This document shows positions 1 through 9,183 of a stretch of 64,000 nucleotides of DNA, piece after piece. The stretch lies in the NCBI GenBank assembly GCA_029880325.1, contig JAOUOP010000012.1, forward strand, positions 1 to 64,000, in the 5' to 3' direction. This DNA comes from Myxococcales bacterium (GTDB taxonomy: Bacteria > Myxococcota_A > Polyangia > Polyangiales > JAFGIB01). The stretch's first letter is position 1, and the number at the start of each line of letters is the position of its first letter. The notes beneath the pieces were generated by a model that did no database searches, was not told the origin of the DNA, and saw only the letters and a program-made list of their open reading frames with translations. Position numbers and translations under genes: made by a program.

Positions 1-126
1 CTACGGCGCCAGCTGCGGCGTCCGGCCCCCTTGAAATACACGGAGTATTGCGGCGGAGGCCGTCCTTGCATCTGGCATCGTATCGACCCCGATCATCGGC
101 TCAGCACTCCCGCCGAGCACATCTAG
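1..126. repeat. Truncated copy of CTAG-bounded palindromic repeat
   Basis: This stretch matches 36998-37123 with no gaps and only five substitutions (positions 3, 26, 50, 95 and 109), so about 96% identity. Its right end is the same inverted-repeat arm ending in CTAG (123-126). The left arm lies beyond the window edge. Sequence similarity stops exactly after CTAG, which marks the element boundary. No transposase is encoded. It is best described as a small non-autonomous, MITE-like or REP-like element. Confidence 0.8.
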
Positions 127-372
127 GGCGGCGAAAGTCGGATTTGGGGCTCGGAAAATCTCGCGGCCGCCTGACCGACGCGTGAACTTCGACCGCACGG
201 CGCCCGCCGGCACGCGGCCGGAGTTCACGCGAAGTCGCCCGAGCGAGTGGGTGGCAGCAGACGAGTGACCGGTTGTCGCGTACCGTGACACTTGGGGGCC
301 CTGGTGCGCTCGCGGCTGCGCTCAAGCCCTTGACCCGCTCCTCCGGGGTGGGTGAGATCCCAGTCGGCCGTG
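127..372. other. Intergenic region upstream of the bestrophin-like gene
   Basis: No convincing gene is visible here. Open frames that cross this region also run through the repeat and have no recognisable protein content. It probably holds the promoter of the plus-strand bestrophin-like gene, but no clear -35/-10 pair stands out. Confidence 0.4.
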
Positions 373-1311
373 ATGATCCGTCGAACCAGTTGGGTTGGGT
401 TGTTGTTCGCCACCCGTGGCACGGTGCTCGCGGCGATCTGGGGGCGGGTGCTCTTCATCACCGCAGTGGCCGCGGTCGTCTCCTATTTGCACCTGGAGTT
501 GGGTTGGTTTCGGGCTTCGCTCACGCCCTTGCCGTTCACCCTCATCGGCCTCGCGCTCGGCATCTTCCTCGGCTTTCGCAACAACACGAGCTACGACCGC
601 TTCTGGGAGGGGCGGAAACTCTGGGGTGGTCTCGTCAACGTTTCACGCTCGCTTGCGCGCCAGGTGCTCACCCTGATCGGCCCCTCCCGGGGCGATTGCG
701 ACCCCGGGGAACGCCAGGCGCTGCTGCGCGAGCTGGTGCATCGCCAGATCGCCTACGTGCACTGTCTGCGACATCACTTGCGCGACGAGCAAGGCTCCAT
801 CGGGGAGCTGCGCGCACACCTACCCTTTGAGGAAGTGCAGGCGCTGGACGACGAGCACAACCGCCCCATCGCGATCCTGCAGCGCCAGGGTGAGCGCTTT
901 GCTGAGCTGTGGCAGAGCGGCCAGATCCATGACTACCACCTGCCCGTGCTCGAGGGCAGTCTCACCGAACTCACCAATATTCAGGGCGGCTGCGAGCGCA
1001 TCAAGAGCACACCGATCCCCTTCAGCTACACGGTGCTGATCCACCGTCTGGTCGCTTTTTACTGCTTCGCGCTACCGTTCGGCATCGCGGACGCGGTTGG
1101 GCAGTTCACGCCTCTCGTGGTGTTGATGGTGTCCTATGCGTTCTTCGGATTGGATGCGATCGGCGACGAGATCGAGGAACCCTTCGGGACCGATCTGGCC
1201 GATCTGCCCCTGTCTTCCATCTCCCGGATGATCGAGGTGGATCTACGCAGGCGGCTGGACGAGCCCGACTTGCCGCCGATGCTGACGCCGGAAGGGGGCG
1301 TGCTGCAGTAG
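373..1311 (+). CDS. Bestrophin-family (UPF0187/YneE-like) membrane channel
   Basis: Predicted inner-membrane protein of about 312 residues. Two hydrophobic segments lie near the N-terminus (about residues 14-38 and 45-68) and two more near residues 220-270. The family signatures are the stretch LGFRNNTSYDRFWEGRKLWG after the second segment and DEIEEPFG after the last one, which corresponds to the acidic motif of bestrophins. Bacterial bestrophins form pentameric ion channels; the ion passed here cannot be told from sequence. ATG 373 is chosen because family members begin immediately before the RRxSW motif. A GTG at 352 in the same frame would add seven residues. The gene stands alone between a repeat and a convergent VOC gene. 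Confidence 0.85.
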   Translation: MIRRTSWVGLLFATRGTVLAAIWGRVLFITAVAAVVSYLHLELGWFRASLTPLPFTLIGLALGIFLGFRNNTSYDRFWEGRKLWGGLVNVSRSLARQVLTLIGPSRGDCDPGERQALLRELVHRQIAYVHCLRHHLRDEQGSIGELRAHLPFEEVQALDDEHNRPIAILQRQGERFAELWQSGQIHDYHLPVLEGSLTELTNIQGGCERIKSTPIPFSYTVLIHRLVAFYCFALPFGIADAVGQFTPLVVLMVSYAFFGLDAIGDEIEEPFGTDLADLPLSSISRMIEVDLRRRLDEPDLPPMLTPEGGVLQ

Positions 1312-1483
1312 CCCGTGCGGACAGGAAATGTCCCTGGGCCCAGGCGATGCCGGGCCGTAACAGGCCGCCGAGAAAAAACGTCCTGGCAGCTTTTTCGGGG
1401 GCTGCCGGGGTTTCCGGGGTGGCAGCGATGCTGCGCCACCGGTTCAGGTCGCAGCGGAATCCCGGGGCCGAAAGCTCGGACGG

Positions 1484-2281
1484 CTACGAGTTCAGTTCCA
1501 CCAACTCGATCCAGTTGCCGTCGGGGTCGCTGAAGAAGATCAGGCTGCAGACGCCCGGGATCTCGGTGCGCTCCTGGACGATGGGCACGCCCTTGTCGCG
1601 CAGCTCGGCCTCGGCCTCGGAGAGATCCTCGACCAGCATCGTCAACAGCCGTATGCCGCTGTGGTCTGCCGGTGAGCCCGTCCGGACGGGACGCTCGCCG
1701 GGCACGCACCAGAACTTGATCGTGCTCTCACCCCAGGTGAAGCCATAGCGGGTGCCCACGTTGCCGCCAACCTGCATCGGGGGCTCCTCGGGCAGGCCCA
1801 GGGTCTGTCCGTAAAAGGCGCGCGAGCGCTCCACGTCCGCGACGGTCAAGCCCACCTGCAGGCGCGTGCGCAGGGCTTTTCCGCCGGGCTTCTTCAGGCC
1901 GACCAGCTCCAGCACATTGCCTTCCGGATCCTTCGTGAACGAAACGCGGTAGGGCGCGTCCCTGTTGGAGACGAGGGCGCTGTGGCGTTTTCCGTGGGCG
2001 TCGAGACGGGCCAGAAGCGCGTCGTAATCGTCGAGCAGGAAGGCCAAAAGGCGCATGCCGACCGCTTGCTCGATGCCGCCGCGCTCCCGGGCCGGAGGCG
2101 TCTCGTAGGCGTTGATCTTGAGCAGATGACCGCCGACGGCAAAGCGATGCTGCGTAAGCCCTCCGCCCAGCTCCGCCGAAGGCAGCTGCCGCAATGCCAT
2201 CACGTCCCGGTAGAAGGCCACGGTCGCGTCCGGGTCGCTCGGAACCAGACCCACGTCGAGCTGGGGTTTCACAAGGCGCAT
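1484..2281 (-). CDS. Two-domain glyoxalase/VOC superfamily protein
   Basis: 265 residues made of two vicinal-oxygen-chelate modules. The first covers about residues 5-130 and opens with LDVGLVPSDPDATVAFYRDV; the second covers about 140-263 and opens with VGLTVADVERSRAFYGQTLG. Both end with the typical sequence before the last strand (KDPEGNVLELVGL and SDPDGNWIELVEL), which carries the conserved metal-ligand glutamate. The fold supports metal-dependent isomerase, lyase, dioxygenase or resistance functions, and the substrate cannot be assigned. It converges with the bestrophin-like gene and lies 97 bp downstream of the efflux operon end on the same strand. Confidence 0.85.
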   Translation of the reverse strand: MRLVKPQLDVGLVPSDPDATVAFYRDVMALRQLPSAELGGGLTQHRFAVGGHLLKINAYETPPARERGGIEQAVGMRLLAFLLDDYDALLARLDAHGKRHSALVSNRDAPYRVSFTKDPEGNVLELVGLKKPGGKALRTRLQVGLTVADVERSRAFYGQTLGLPEEPPMQVGGNVGTRYGFTWGESTIKFWCVPGERPVRTGSPADHSGIRLLTMLVEDLSEAEAELRDKGVPIVQERTEIPGVCSLIFFSDPDGNWIELVELNS

Positions 2282-2378
2282 GGGATCGGCCTAGCGACCG
2301 CGGGCTTCGGCGTCAAGGTAGGACCAGCAAGCGACGGGAGCACGGCTGCTGGTGTTTTTTTTTGCGACAGCCTTCCGT

Positions 2379-5300
2379 TTACCGCTCGAGCGCGTTTGCC
2401 AGCCGCAGCTCGGCCACCTTGAGGGCAAGGTGTGCCTCAATCACCGTGAGCTGTTCGCGTACGTAGTCGGTCTCGGCGTCGAGCACGTCGATGCTGGTGG
2501 CTCCGCCGTGGCTGAAGCGCTCGCTGTGGGCGCGTAGCTCTTCTTCTGCGGCCGTCAGGGCGCGGTGGGAGCTGCCCACGGCCTGCTTGGCGGTGCGCAG
2601 TGCACGCGCAGATTGCCGCACCTCGAGTGCGATGCGATCGCGCAGCTCGGCTTCGCTGGCTCGCATGTGGTCGAGTTCGGCGTTGCCGGCCCGGTCGTCG
2701 CTGCGCGCCGTCAGGGCGTCGTTGGGCGACCACACGAGCGCGATGCCGGCGTCCCAGCTCGCACGCCAGCTTTGCTCGGGCGGCACGACGCGGTGATGGG
2801 GGTTTTCGTAGTAGGCGTTGGCGACGAGCTGCAGTCGCGGGTAGCCGCTGGCGCGTTCGAGGCTCTGCTGATGGGCACGGGCGCGCTGCGATAGGTGCGT
2901 GGCTTCGAGTTCGGAGCGTTGGCATAGGGCCTGGCGTACCAGGGGGCCGTGAGGACCGCTGGAGGCAGCAGCGGAGCCAGTCCGATGGGCCGTGCACCGA
3001 GCGCGTCCGCCCCGAGCCCCCACCGGGCCCGGCGTCGGCTCGGGGGCCAGGGGGTCTTCACCGATGGCGTGGTCGCTGTCGCGGTCGTCGCCCATGATCA
3101 AGTGCAGTCGGTCGCGCGCATTGGCCTCCCTCTCCAGCGCCCGTGCTTGAAGGAGCTCGGCGCGCGCCAGGCCCGCTTCGGCATGCAGCAGTTCGCCCGG
3201 AGCGATGCTGCCGGCGTTCATCAACGCCTGTGCCGCCTCGCGGTGTTCGCGCGCCCGCTGCAGCGACTCGTCGGCTACCGCGCGGGCCAGCCGCGAGCCC
3301 ACCCAGCCGTAGTAGAGCAGGCGCGCTTCGGTGGCCACACGGGCCCGTGCGGACCTCAGTCGAGCGCTCGCGGCCTGTCGGGATAGCTCGGCGCTGGAGA
3401 TACGTTGGCCGGTTTTCATCAGGTAGTCCGACAGTGGAATCACGAGGCCCGCCCTGAGGGCGCCCCGGTTTTCGAGCGCGCGGAAGCGCACGGCGTCGGC
3501 GTCGAGGCCGAGCAGGGGCGCGTCGGCCGACAGCGGGCCGGGGCCGTCGGGGCTCACGACCAGGCTCGGGCCCTCGCCGAAGAGGGCGGGCTGGGCGAGC
3601 GGGGACAGTCGGGTGTAGCTGGCGCTGAGCAATAGCTGCGGCAGGTAGGCGAGGGCGGCCCGATCGCGCACGGCGTCGGCGCGTTCGATGTCGGCGCGTC
3701 CCTGGGCCAGCACGGGACTGCGCGCCAGGGCCCGTCGCTCCACGTCCTCGGCGGTCAGGCCGCCCGGACGACCGAGCTGCGATCGCAGCCGCTCCATGGC
3801 CGCAGCGGGCGCGGTTGTTCGATCTTCATCGATAGGCTCGGAGTCAATCCACCGCTGTGCACTGGCGGGTGTGGCCAGGAGCGACGCGGCCAGCACCAGC
3901 GGCAGCAGGCTCCAGGCCAGGCGCGGGCCGCGCAGGCGAAGGTGCAGGCCGCGCAGGTCTTCGGCGATGGCGAAGAGGCAGGGCAATAGGAGCAGCGTGA
4001 TGCCGCTGGCGAAGACCAGGCCCCAGCCGATGGCTAGCGACATCGGGCTGAGCACCGCGTCGTAGCCGCCGATGCCGTAGGCCGTGGGCAGCACGCCGCC
4101 CAGGGTGGTCAGGGTGGTGACCAGGATCGGGCGCAGCCGTGCGACGACCGCGCCGATGAGAACCTCGCGGCGCTGGGCGCGATCGCCGCCGTCCCGCGCC
4201 AGCTGCACCTTGACCGCATCCAGCATCACGATGCTGGCGTTGACCACAACGCCGGTCAGGCCCAGCGTGCCGAGCAGGGCAAAGAGCGACAGTGGCAGTC
4301 CGTGGGCCCAGAAGGCGTAGAGCACGCCGGCCACGCCGAAGGGAATCACGCTGACCACCAGCACGGCATCGAGCACGCTGCCCAGGATCACCGCAACCAC
4401 GGCGACGATGCCAAAGAGCGCGAGCAGCGCCGCCCGGCCCAGGTCGGCGGTGGTCTTGGCGGCCTGCTTGGCTTCTCCGCCCTGGTAGATGTCGGCGCCA
4501 CGTGCCCGTGCCGTCTGCAGCACGCCTGCTTCGAGCTGCGCAGCCATGCGCCCGGCATCGAGCCCGGAGTCGGGATGCAGACCCGCGGTGATGGTGGCCG
4601 TGCGCACGCCATCGCGGTGGTGGATGCGCGAAACCGAGGCGACCTCCACCGGCGTGACCACGTCGCGTAGCGGCACCATGCGGCCGTCGCTCGCGGGCAG
4701 GTCGGTGTCCAAAAGCGCGGCGGTGTCGGCCCGGGCGCTCGGCTCGAACTGCACGCGGAGGGAGGTGGTCTGCTCCACGCTCCGAATCTCGCCCACCTTC
4801 AAGCCCTGAAACGCCGCGCGCAGGGTCGCGGCCACGGCGTTGACGTCCAGGCCCCGTCGCGCGAGCTGCTCCAGATCCGGGTTGAGTTCCAGCTGCCGCA
4901 GGCCGGGGCGCTCGTCGATTTCGACGTCGCGGACCGCCCCATGCGTGCGCAGCCAGGTCGCCACCTCATGGGCGCTCGAGCGGCGCAGCGGGTCATCGTT
5001 TTCGGCCACGTGGACGGTGACCGGCCGCCCCAGCGGCGGCCCGACGCGCCGCGGCTCGAAAGTCAGCCGCGCTGCACTCGAAAGTGATAGGCGCTGCTCG
5101 AGCAGGGTCGCCCAGCGTGCGCTGCTGTGGAGCTTGTCGAGGGGCCTGAGGAAGGCGCTGATCACCGCCTCGTGCGCCGCCGCACCCCGGGTCAAATCCG
5201 GCGTGTTCGGATCGATATGGCCAATGCGCGCAGTGATGGCCATGAGATCGTCGCCCATGATCGCGGGCAGCTGGGCCTCGATGGCAGCGACGGCGGCCTC

Positions 5301-7013
5301 GGTGCGCTCGATGGGCGTGCCCAGGGGCAGCTCGAGCTTGATGAAGAGGGCGTCGGAGTCGTCCTGGGGGAAGAGCTCGAAGCCCATGGAAGGGCGCACC
5401 ACCGCCACGGCGAAGACAAAGACGACGGCGAAGAGCAGCGCGATTCCGTAGCGAAAGCGCAGTGCCCGCGACAGCAGCCGCGCGTAGCCCCGCGTAAGGG
5501 CCGCCATCATGGGACGCTTGCCACGCTCGGGCTGTTTCGAACGCACGCGCTGCCGCGAGGCCATGTGCGCCGGCAGGATGAAGAAGGACTCGAGCAGCGA
5601 CATCGCCAAAGCCAGTACGACCACCACCGGCAGCGCCCAGGCGACCTTTCCCGGCAGTCCCCCGAGCGCGAACATGGGCGTGAACGCCAGCACCGTGGTC
5701 AGCGCCGAGGCGAAGACCGGCCGCGCCACGTCCATCACGCCCCTGAGTTCGGGGCTCTGGCCTTCGGGCTGTGGCTCGGTGGCCGCGCGTTCGATGCGCT
5801 CGGCGACCACCACGGCGTCGTCGACCAGCATGCCGAGCACCATCACAAAGGCCGCCAGTGTGATCAGGTTGAGCGTCAGACCGAAGAGCGGCAGGAGCGA
5901 AAGCACGCCCAAGAGCACCACCGGCACCCCCAGCGCCACCCACAGGGCGGTCCGCCGGCTCAGAAAGACGCCGAGGACCAAGACCACCAGCACCACGGCA
6001 ATCAGGCCGTTGTTGAGCATCAGCGATAGCCGATTGCGCGTCAGAAAGCTCTGGTCGTTGACCAACTTGTAGTCAACTCCCGGCGGCAATGACAGCTCCG
6101 CGAGCGCTGCACGTACGCCGTCCACGGTGGTCAAAATGTCGGCCTCGACGCGTTTGCGCACGACAATGGACAGGCCGGGCCGCCCGCCGGAGTGGGTGCG
6201 CAGGCCATGGTCCTCGCGTCCGACCTCGACGCGCGCCACATCGCCCAGGCGCAACAGGCCCCCGTGCCCGTCGGCTCGCAACACGAGCGCCTCGACGTCT
6301 GCGGGCGTGCGAAACTCTCCGTCTACCACCACCTGCAGCCGATCGCGTTGGGACTCGACGATGCCTCCGGTCGCCGAAAGGTTCTGCCGCTTCATCGCCG
6401 CCGCAATTTCGGCCACCGTCACGCCGCGGGCGCCGGCTGCATCGGGGTCGACCAGCACCCGCAGCTCCGGATCCGACAGGCCCACGGTGGTGGCCTGGGC
6501 CACTCCCGGCAGGCGTTCGAGCTGTGCCTCCAGGCGTGAGGCCAGCGGATACAGGCTTTCGCTGGGACCCCAGAGCGCCACTTCGATCACCGGCATCTTG
6601 GCCGCCTCGACACGGCGGATCGCGGGCCGCCGCTCCATCTCGGCAGGGAAGTCTGAGATGCCCTCGATGGCCTGGCGCAGATCCTCCTGCAGCTCGCGGA
6701 TCTGGCGTGGGCCGTAGTGATCGTAGACCTCCACGGTGGTGGTCGAACGGTGGTCTACGATCACCGAATGCAGTTCTTCGACTCCGTCGAGGCCCGCGAT
6801 CGCATCTTCCAGCGGTGTGGTGATCTCGCTCTCGATCTGCGCAGCCGAGGCGCCGACGAGTTCTGCGTCGACGATCAAGCGATTGATGGTCACTGCCGGA
6901 AAACCCTCGCGCTGGATCCCGAGGCCAGTTGTGACCCCGAAGACCACGGCGGCGGCCGTGATCGCGTGTACCAGCAGATGCCGGCGCAGAAAGAATGTGA
7001 CCAGGGCGCTCAT
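2379..7013 (-). CDS. RND efflux permease fused to a TolC-like outer-membrane factor
   Basis: A single uninterrupted frame of 1544 residues. Residues 1 to about 1020 are a complete HAE-type RND permease: an N-terminal membrane helix, two large periplasmic loops, and the TM4 motif GMLVDDAVVVAERIE. Around residues 1030-1052 there is a basic stretch, a hydrophobic core (LLPLVLAASLLA) and an Ala-Ser-Ala site, which looks like a signal peptide. Residues 1053-1544 resemble an outer-membrane efflux protein. No ATG, GTG or TTG lies in frame ahead of the signal-like core, so the channel seems to have no start of its own. ATG 7013 overlaps the stop of the adaptor gene (ATGA). Residues around 1331-1357 look out of frame (see findings). 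The substrate is unknown. Confidence 0.85.
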   Translation of the reverse strand: MSALVTFFLRRHLLVHAITAAAVVFGVTTGLGIQREGFPAVTINRLIVDAELVGASAAQIESEITTPLEDAIAGLDGVEELHSVIVDHRSTTTVEVYDHYGPRQIRELQEDLRQAIEGISDFPAEMERRPAIRRVEAAKMPVIEVALWGPSESLYPLASRLEAQLERLPGVAQATTVGLSDPELRVLVDPDAAGARGVTVAEIAAAMKRQNLSATGGIVESQRDRLQVVVDGEFRTPADVEALVLRADGHGGLLRLGDVARVEVGREDHGLRTHSGGRPGLSIVVRKRVEADILTTVDGVRAALAELSLPPGVDYKLVNDQSFLTRNRLSLMLNNGLIAVVLVVLVLGVFLSRRTALWVALGVPVVLLGVLSLLPLFGLTLNLITLAAFVMVLGMLVDDAVVVAERIERAATEPQPEGQSPELRGVMDVARPVFASALTTVLAFTPMFALGGLPGKVAWALPVVVVLALAMSLLESFFILPAHMASRQRVRSKQPERGKRPMMAALTRGYARLLSRALRFRYGIALLFAVVFVFAVAVVRPSMGFELFPQDDSDALFIKLELPLGTPIERTEAAVAAIEAQLPAIMGDDLMAITARIGHIDPNTPDLTRGAAAHEAVISAFLRPLDKLHSSARWATLLEQRLSLSSAARLTFEPRRVGPPLGRPVTVHVAENDDPLRRSSAHEVATWLRTHGAVRDVEIDERPGLRQLELNPDLEQLARRGLDVNAVAATLRAAFQGLKVGEIRSVEQTTSLRVQFEPSARADTAALLDTDLPASDGRMVPLRDVVTPVEVASVSRIHHRDGVRTATITAGLHPDSGLDAGRMAAQLEAGVLQTARARGADIYQGGEAKQAAKTTADLGRAALLALFGIVAVVAVILGSVLDAVLVVSVIPFGVAGVLYAFWAHGLPLSLFALLGTLGLTGVVVNASIVMLDAVKVQLARDGGDRAQRREVLIGAVVARLRPILVTTLTTLGGVLPTAYGIGGYDAVLSPMSLAIGWGLVFASGITLLLLPCLFAIAEDLRGLHLRLRGPRLAWSLLPLVLAASLLATPASAQRWIDSEPIDEDRTTAPAAAMERLRSQLGRPGGLTAEDVERRALARSPVLAQGRADIERADAVRDRAALAYLPQLLLSASYTRLSPLAQPALFGEGPSLVVSPDGPGPLSADAPLLGLDADAVRFRALENRGALRAGLVIPLSDYLMKTGQRISSAELSRQAASARLRSARARVATEARLLYYGWVGSRLARAVADESLQRAREHREAAQALMNAGSIAPGELLHAEAGLARAELLQARALEREANARDRLHLIMGDDRDSDHAIGEDPLAPEPTPGPVGARGGRARCTAHRTGSAAASSGPHGPLVRQALCQRSELEATHLSQRARAHQQSLERASGYPRLQLVANAYYENPHHRVVPPEQSWRASWDAGIALVWSPNDALTARSDDRAGNAELDHMRASEAELRDRIALEVRQSARALRTAKQAVGSSHRALTAAEEELRAHSERFSHGGATSIDVLDAETDYVREQLTVIEAHLALKVAELRLANALER

Positions 7014-8209
7014 CGCGTCGCCTGCTGCGAAGGCTCCGCCCCATCGATGACCACCCGGTCGCCTTCGGCGAGCGCGAACATGCCTTCGATCACCACGCGT
7101 TCGCCCTCGCGCACGCCCGACAGCGCCTGCACCCGCCGGGCGTCGCTCCGGCCGACGGTGAGCGAGCGCCGTCGGGCCCGCAGGATCGGACCGTCGGCTT
7201 CCACCACCCACAGCCCGAAGCCGCCTCCAGCGCGGTCGACCGCGGCGCGGGGCAACAGCGCCGTCTCCTGGGTCGAGGTGATCGGCAGCTCGACGCGTCC
7301 GACCATGCCCGGGCGCAAGCTCCCGTCCTCGGGTGCCGTCAGCCACAGTTCCGCGGCGTAGGTGCCGCTGTGGACGTCGGCCAGGGTCGAGACGTGGTGC
7401 AGCTCGGCCTCCAGCGCCTGGCCGCCGAGCGCAGCGAAGTGCACGTTCGCCCGCAGCCCCGGCTGCAGCGCCGTCGCTTCATCAGCGGTTAGGCCCACGC
7501 GCATTTTGAGCCGCGAGAGGTCGACCAGCGTCGCCAGCGCCTGCCCCGGCAGCACCCAATCGCCGAGCTCGGCGTGCAATTCGGCGATGGTGCCCTCGCG
7601 GGGCGCTCGGCAGCTGGCGTCGCGCACGGCCTTTTGGGCGCTGTCGGCCTCTACCCGCGCCAGCGCCTTTCGCTCGGAGGCCGCCTGCCGCGCGTAGTCG
7701 AGCTGATCGTATCGCTCGGCGCTGATCACGCGCTCGCTCGCCAGCGCCTGGCCGCGCTGGCTCTGCTGCAGGGCCAGCTCGGCATCGACGGCGGCCGCGC
7801 CCAGGCTGTGCCGGGCTTTGCGCTGCTGCAGACGGGCCACGCGGCTGTCGCTCTGGAATAGCAGTTGACCGCGCTCCACCCGGTCGCCCTGTTCCACCTT
7901 GCGCGCCACCAGGCGGCCGGCGGATTCGGCGGCGACGCGCACGGTGGCGAAGGGCTCGAGCGTGCCGCTGAGCCGGAGGTCTACCGCCAGCTGGCCGCGC
8001 TCGACCGTGGCCACCCGAACCCGCAGGGCAGGGCGCGGGCGCGGGCCCGAAACCCCGGCATCGACTCGGGCTGCAGCTGTCGCCGGGTCGGCTGAAGGAG
8101 TGCAGGCGACAAGCCAAGCGATCGCGAGTGGCGCGTGCAGCAGGTGCTTGCGCGGACCGCGGGGCGCCGGCGGGCTGCCGAAAAAAGGGTTGACTTGATT
8201 CTTTATCAT
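7010..8209 (-). CDS. RND efflux periplasmic adaptor (membrane fusion protein), lipoprotein
   Basis: 399 residues. The N-terminus has a signal sequence with lipobox LVAC (Cys36), so it is probably an inner-membrane-anchored lipoprotein like AcrA. A lipoyl/barrel-sandwich half follows (GTLEPFATVRVAAESAGRLV), then a coiled-coil hairpin rich in Ala, Arg and Gln (about 125-195), the second lipoyl half (CRAPREGTIAELHAELGDWV), a beta-barrel and a membrane-proximal domain. The adaptor bridges the RND pump and the outer-membrane channel, both encoded by the next gene, which it overlaps by four bases. ATG 8209 has no clear Shine-Dalgarno sequence and lies inside an inverted repeat, so translation may be leaderless or weak. 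Confidence 0.9.
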   Translation of the reverse strand: MIKNQVNPFFGSPPAPRGPRKHLLHAPLAIAWLVACTPSADPATAAARVDAGVSGPRPRPALRVRVATVERGQLAVDLRLSGTLEPFATVRVAAESAGRLVARKVEQGDRVERGQLLFQSDSRVARLQQRKARHSLGAAAVDAELALQQSQRGQALASERVISAERYDQLDYARQAASERKALARVEADSAQKAVRDASCRAPREGTIAELHAELGDWVLPGQALATLVDLSRLKMRVGLTADEATALQPGLRANVHFAALGGQALEAELHHVSTLADVHSGTYAAELWLTAPEDGSLRPGMVGRVELPITSTQETALLPRAAVDRAGGGFGLWVVEADGPILRARRRSLTVGRSDARRVQALSGVREGERVVIEGMFALAEGDRVVIDGAEPSQQATR

Positions 8210-8220
8210 TCGACTGATAA
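8203..8220. promoter_or_regulatory. Inverted repeat in the adaptor/TetR divergent region, likely TetR operator
   Basis: TTATCA (8203-8208) and TGATAA (8215-8220) form perfect 6-base arms around a 6-base spacer. The site is A+T-rich, unlike its surroundings, and it covers the ATG of the adaptor gene. It lies 97 bp upstream of the tetR-like start. TetR regulators commonly bind such palindromes between themselves and a divergent efflux operon; binding here is inferred. Confidence 0.55.
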
Positions 8221-8316
8221 TGATTGAAGCAGAGTTTCAGACCCACCGCAAGCCTCCCCGTGCCACGCTCCCGCGGTCGGCCGCGCCCTGCCGCTGCCGT
8301 CTCCGGAGCATCGACG

Positions 8317-8925
8317 ATGGCCCGTCCCGCCACCGACATTCGTCCGCGCCTGATCGCCGCCGCGCGTCAGCACTTCCTCGCCCAGGGCGTCGACGGGGCG
8401 TCGCTACGCGGCATCGCCCGCGACGCGCAGACCAACATCGGCATGATCCACTACTACTTTCGCACCAAGGACGAACTCTTCTTCGCCGTGGTCGAAGAGG
8501 TCTACGGCGTGCTGCTGGCTGACCTCCGCGAGGCGCTCGACCCCGGCCAGCCGCCCGAAGAGCGCCTGCGTCAGCTCTACCTGCGCCTGGCCCGCGCTTC
8601 GGAGCTCGAGATGCAGACGGTGCGGCTGGTCCTGCTGGAGGCGATCCGGTCCTCCGATCGCTTGAAGCGCATCGTCGAGCGCTTCCGCGACGGCCATCTG
8701 CCGCTACTGCTGCGGACCATCATCGACGGCGTCTCCGAGGGGCGCTTCAACGCCCACCACCACCCGGCGCTGCTGATGCTGGTGGCGATGGGGGGCGGCG
8801 CCGTACCGCAGCTCTTGCGCCGCGGCCTGGGCGATCAACCCGAGCTCGACGGACTACCCCGCGGTGAAGAGCTGGCCGAAGAGCTGTTGAAGTTGGTGCT
8901 TTCGGGGATCGGTAGGGGCCCGTGA
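8317..8925 (+). CDS. TetR-family transcriptional regulator
   Basis: 202 residues. The N-terminal helix-turn-helix covers about residues 8-55 (LRGIARDAQTNIGMIHYYFR followed by TKDELFFAVVEEVY), the classic TetR pattern. The remainder is an all-helical ligand-binding and dimerisation domain. ATG 8317 has GGAG at 8305-8308 eight bases upstream. An earlier in-frame start at 8224 would add a Pro/Arg-rich tail unlike the family. It is divergent from the adaptor-pump operon, so it is most likely the local repressor of efflux, with the pump substrate or a related compound as inducer (inference). Confidence 0.9.
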   Translation: MARPATDIRPRLIAAARQHFLAQGVDGASLRGIARDAQTNIGMIHYYFRTKDELFFAVVEEVYGVLLADLREALDPGQPPEERLRQLYLRLARASELEMQTVRLVLLEAIRSSDRLKRIVERFRDGHLPLLLRTIIDGVSEGRFNAHHHPALLMLVAMGGGAVPQLLRRGLGDQPELDGLPRGEELAEELLKLVLSGIGRGP

Positions 8926-9183
8926 GTGCCCGGCCTGGAAGCGGCTTGCGGGCCGCATAGCGGCTCGCTGGTGAGCTGTGCTTGTAGCGCCGAAAGCTCG
9001 GCCTGTCGTGCGCGATTTGATGAGCCTGCTGCCGAATTGCCGCCCCGCCATCGAGGTGCAGCCGTAGGGGGCGACCCGATCGCGGGCGCCATCGGTGGTG
9101 TGGCTCGGCTCCACGTCTTCGAGGAGCACGCCCGGGTGCCTGCGCCTGTCGCCGGTGTCGCGATGGCGGTAGGTGGCCCGCGT

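Noticed and set aside
1385..1406. GGCAGC/GCTGCC hairpin between the bestrophin-like and VOC genes
   Set aside because: It has only six paired bases and no T-run on either side, so it does not qualify as an intrinsic terminator.
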